Source: Candidatus Uhrbacteria bacterium CG_4_9_14_3_um_filter_36_7 (GTDB taxonomy: Bacteria; Patescibacteriota; Patescibacteriia; UBA9934; GWF2-40-263). Taken from it: a DNA stretch of 13,681 nt. The stretch covers positions 1 to 13,681 of the forward strand of contig PFWS01000038.1 of the NCBI GenBank assembly GCA_002791255.1. The letters are read 5' to 3'. The notes below the pieces were generated by a model. That model searched no databases. It was given only the letters and a program-made list of their open reading frames with translations, and had not been told where the DNA came from. Made by a program: the position numbers and the translations under genes. Of this stretch, positions 12,447 through 13,681 are shown one piece after another. Position 1 is the stretch's first letter, and every line of letters begins with the position of its first letter.

Positions 12447-13681
12447 ATGACGCTATTAAAATCAAAAAGTTCTTATGATGTAATTGTGATTGGGGCAGGA
12501 TCTGCTGGATCATCTGCAGCTTTAAGGGCTCGTACTTTTGGTACCTCTGTCTGTTTAATTGAGGATCAGTATTTAGGCGGCGATTGTCCAAATTATGCAT
12601 GTATTCCAAGCAAAGCACTTTTTGAGGGCACAGAATTACTACGAATGGTTCGAAAGGCAAAAATGTGTGGAATACATATTAGTGGACTTGAAATTGATTT
12701 TCAGAAAATGATCCAATCAGTAAGAAAAGTTGTTGATCAAGTGACTGGTACTCCTTGTGGACAAGCTTATCAGGATTTTTTTCAAGCACAGGGTATTCAT
12801 ATTGAGTTTGGTAAAGCTGTATTTGAAGATGAACATACGGTCATCATTGAAAAAAAGAACGATAAAATACGTCTTAAAGCCAAAGCATTTGTGATTGCTA
12901 CAGGATCTAGTTTATTTATTCCACCTATTAAAGGCATAACAGATATTTCTTTTTTAACCTATAAAGACATTTTAAATCTTTCAAACATTCCAAAATCATT
13001 AGCAATTATTGGTGGAGGACCAGTTGGTTGTGAATTTGCCACTTTTTTTGGGGCACTTGGTAGTAAGGTAAGTTTAATTTCGAAAACCACCCTTTTAGAT
13101 CGAGAAGATTCATTTATCGGATCATTTGTTGAGGATCAACTTGAAAAACAAAAAGTTGAAGTTTTTACAAATACAGAAATTCAACGAATTTTTATGGCGC
13201 GAGGTTCAATTTATGGCATTGAATTGAATAATTTTGAGCATCAAGAAAAAACTATTGCTTGTGAACGGATTTTGCTTGCCACAGGCAAGCATGGAAATAT
13301 TTTAGATTTAAATCCATCTAAAATAGGATTGCAAACAACCTCGCGTGGATATATTTCGGTTTCATCCAAGCTTCAAAGCCATGTAAAGCATATATTTGCT
13401 GCAGGTGATATTACAGGCGGATTTCAGTTTACTCATACTGCTCATAAAGAAGGACAGATAGCTGGATATAATGCTGCTTGTATAGCCCGTAGGAAAAAAG
13501 GTTTAAAAATTCTTGATGAACGAGTGGTTCCACGAGTTATATTTGTTCATCCAGAAGTAGCTTGTGTTGGTTTAAGTGAAGAAGAAGCAAAAAAGATGTA
13601 TCAATCTATTCGTGTGGTTACTATTCCTTTGGAAAATTTGGGTCGATATGTGGTTGACCGTGAACCAATTGGGTTTATAAA
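12447..13681 (+). CDS. FAD-dependent pyridine nucleotide-disulfide oxidoreductase (partial, runs off the window)
   Basis: An open frame from ATG 12447 to the window edge, 411 full codons. The FAD-binding GAGSAG lies at 16-21. The redox-active disulfide motif GGDCPNYACIPSKAL (44-58) gives C47 and C52. ATGSS is at 151-155, the NAD(P)-binding GGGPVGCEFA at 189-198, and the second FAD motif AAGDITGG at 318-325. The dimerisation domain begins at VPRVIFVHPEVACVGLSEEE (361-380). This is the order of class I flavoprotein disulfide reductases (dihydrolipoamide dehydrogenase, mercuric reductase, glutathione reductase). The C-terminal His-Glu pair lies beyond the window. GGDC instead of GGTC is more like mercuric-reductase-type relatives than classical lipoamide dehydrogenases, and there is no N-terminal HMA domain. 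The electron acceptor cannot be told. Probably coupled to the glycosidase-like gene. Confidence 0.9.
   Translation, partial: MTLLKSKSSYDVIVIGAGSAGSSAALRARTFGTSVCLIEDQYLGGDCPNYACIPSKALFEGTELLRMVRKAKMCGIHISGLEIDFQKMIQSVRKVVDQVTGTPCGQAYQDFFQAQGIHIEFGKAVFEDEHTVIIEKKNDKIRLKAKAFVIATGSSLFIPPIKGITDISFLTYKDILNLSNIPKSLAIIGGGPVGCEFATFFGALGSKVSLISKTTLLDREDSFIGSFVEDQLEKQKVEVFTNTEIQRIFMARGSIYGIELNNFEHQEKTIACERILLATGKHGNILDLNPSKIGLQTTSRGYISVSSKLQSHVKHIFAAGDITGGFQFTHTAHKEGQIAGYNAACIARRKKGLKILDERVVPRVIFVHPEVACVGLSEEEAKKMYQSIRVVTIPLENLGRYVVDREPIGFI

Noticed and set aside
1..13681. CRISPR array or phage genes
   Set aside because: No regularly spaced short repeats and no phage-type proteins were seen.

Overview
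The window is AT-rich bacterial DNA that reads best as a chromosome segment of a Candidate Phyla Radiation (Patescibacteria) bacterium. The reasons are the truncated MurE-type ligase, short overlapping cell-wall and division genes, a 523-residue membrane protein of a kind I associate with that group, and two cysteine-rich proteins resembling a multi-copy family seen almost only there. All genes are on the + strand. The standard bacterial code fits: TAA, TAG and TGA all end genes here.

Layout. Positions 1-144 hold the 3' end of an unidentified gene. Positions 156-3869 form a compact wall and division operon: murD, a murE-like ligase lacking the usual N-terminal domain, a small PH-like membrane protein, and an FtsB/DivIC-type protein. 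The last two junctions are identical 8-base overlaps (RTGAATAA). A tRNA-Thr(CGT) with its own promoter and encoded CCA follows (3877-3993). After a structured spacer comes a LOG-family Rossmann protein (4100-4834), then a GT-B glycosyltransferase-like protein (4909-6258). A strong hairpin plus T-tract, with a competing upstream pairing, separates these from a large membrane protein (6333-7904).

The most unusual part is 7906-11389, a tandem pair of large cysteine-rich, zinc-binding-like proteins. The two genes share 146 of 148 bases at their 5' ends and then diverge abruptly, which suggests gene conversion or exchange of a 5' cassette. The first copy is split by an in-frame TAG at exactly the codon (280) where the second copy has TGG (Trp). 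The second half is otherwise intact and in frame. The window ends with a membrane-anchored clan GH-A glycosidase-like protein (11449-12441) and the start of a flavoprotein disulfide reductase (12447 to the edge) with a CxxxxC redox motif.

Together the first half serves peptidoglycan precursor synthesis, division and probably envelope glycan or lipid glycosylation. The second half is accessory and probably concerns the cell surface or redox, with the role of the cysteine-rich pair unknown. Many starts lack a Shine-Dalgarno sequence and carry a T-rich stretch (TTTTATG) instead; only the murE-like gene and the first cysteine-rich gene have a clear AGGA-type site.
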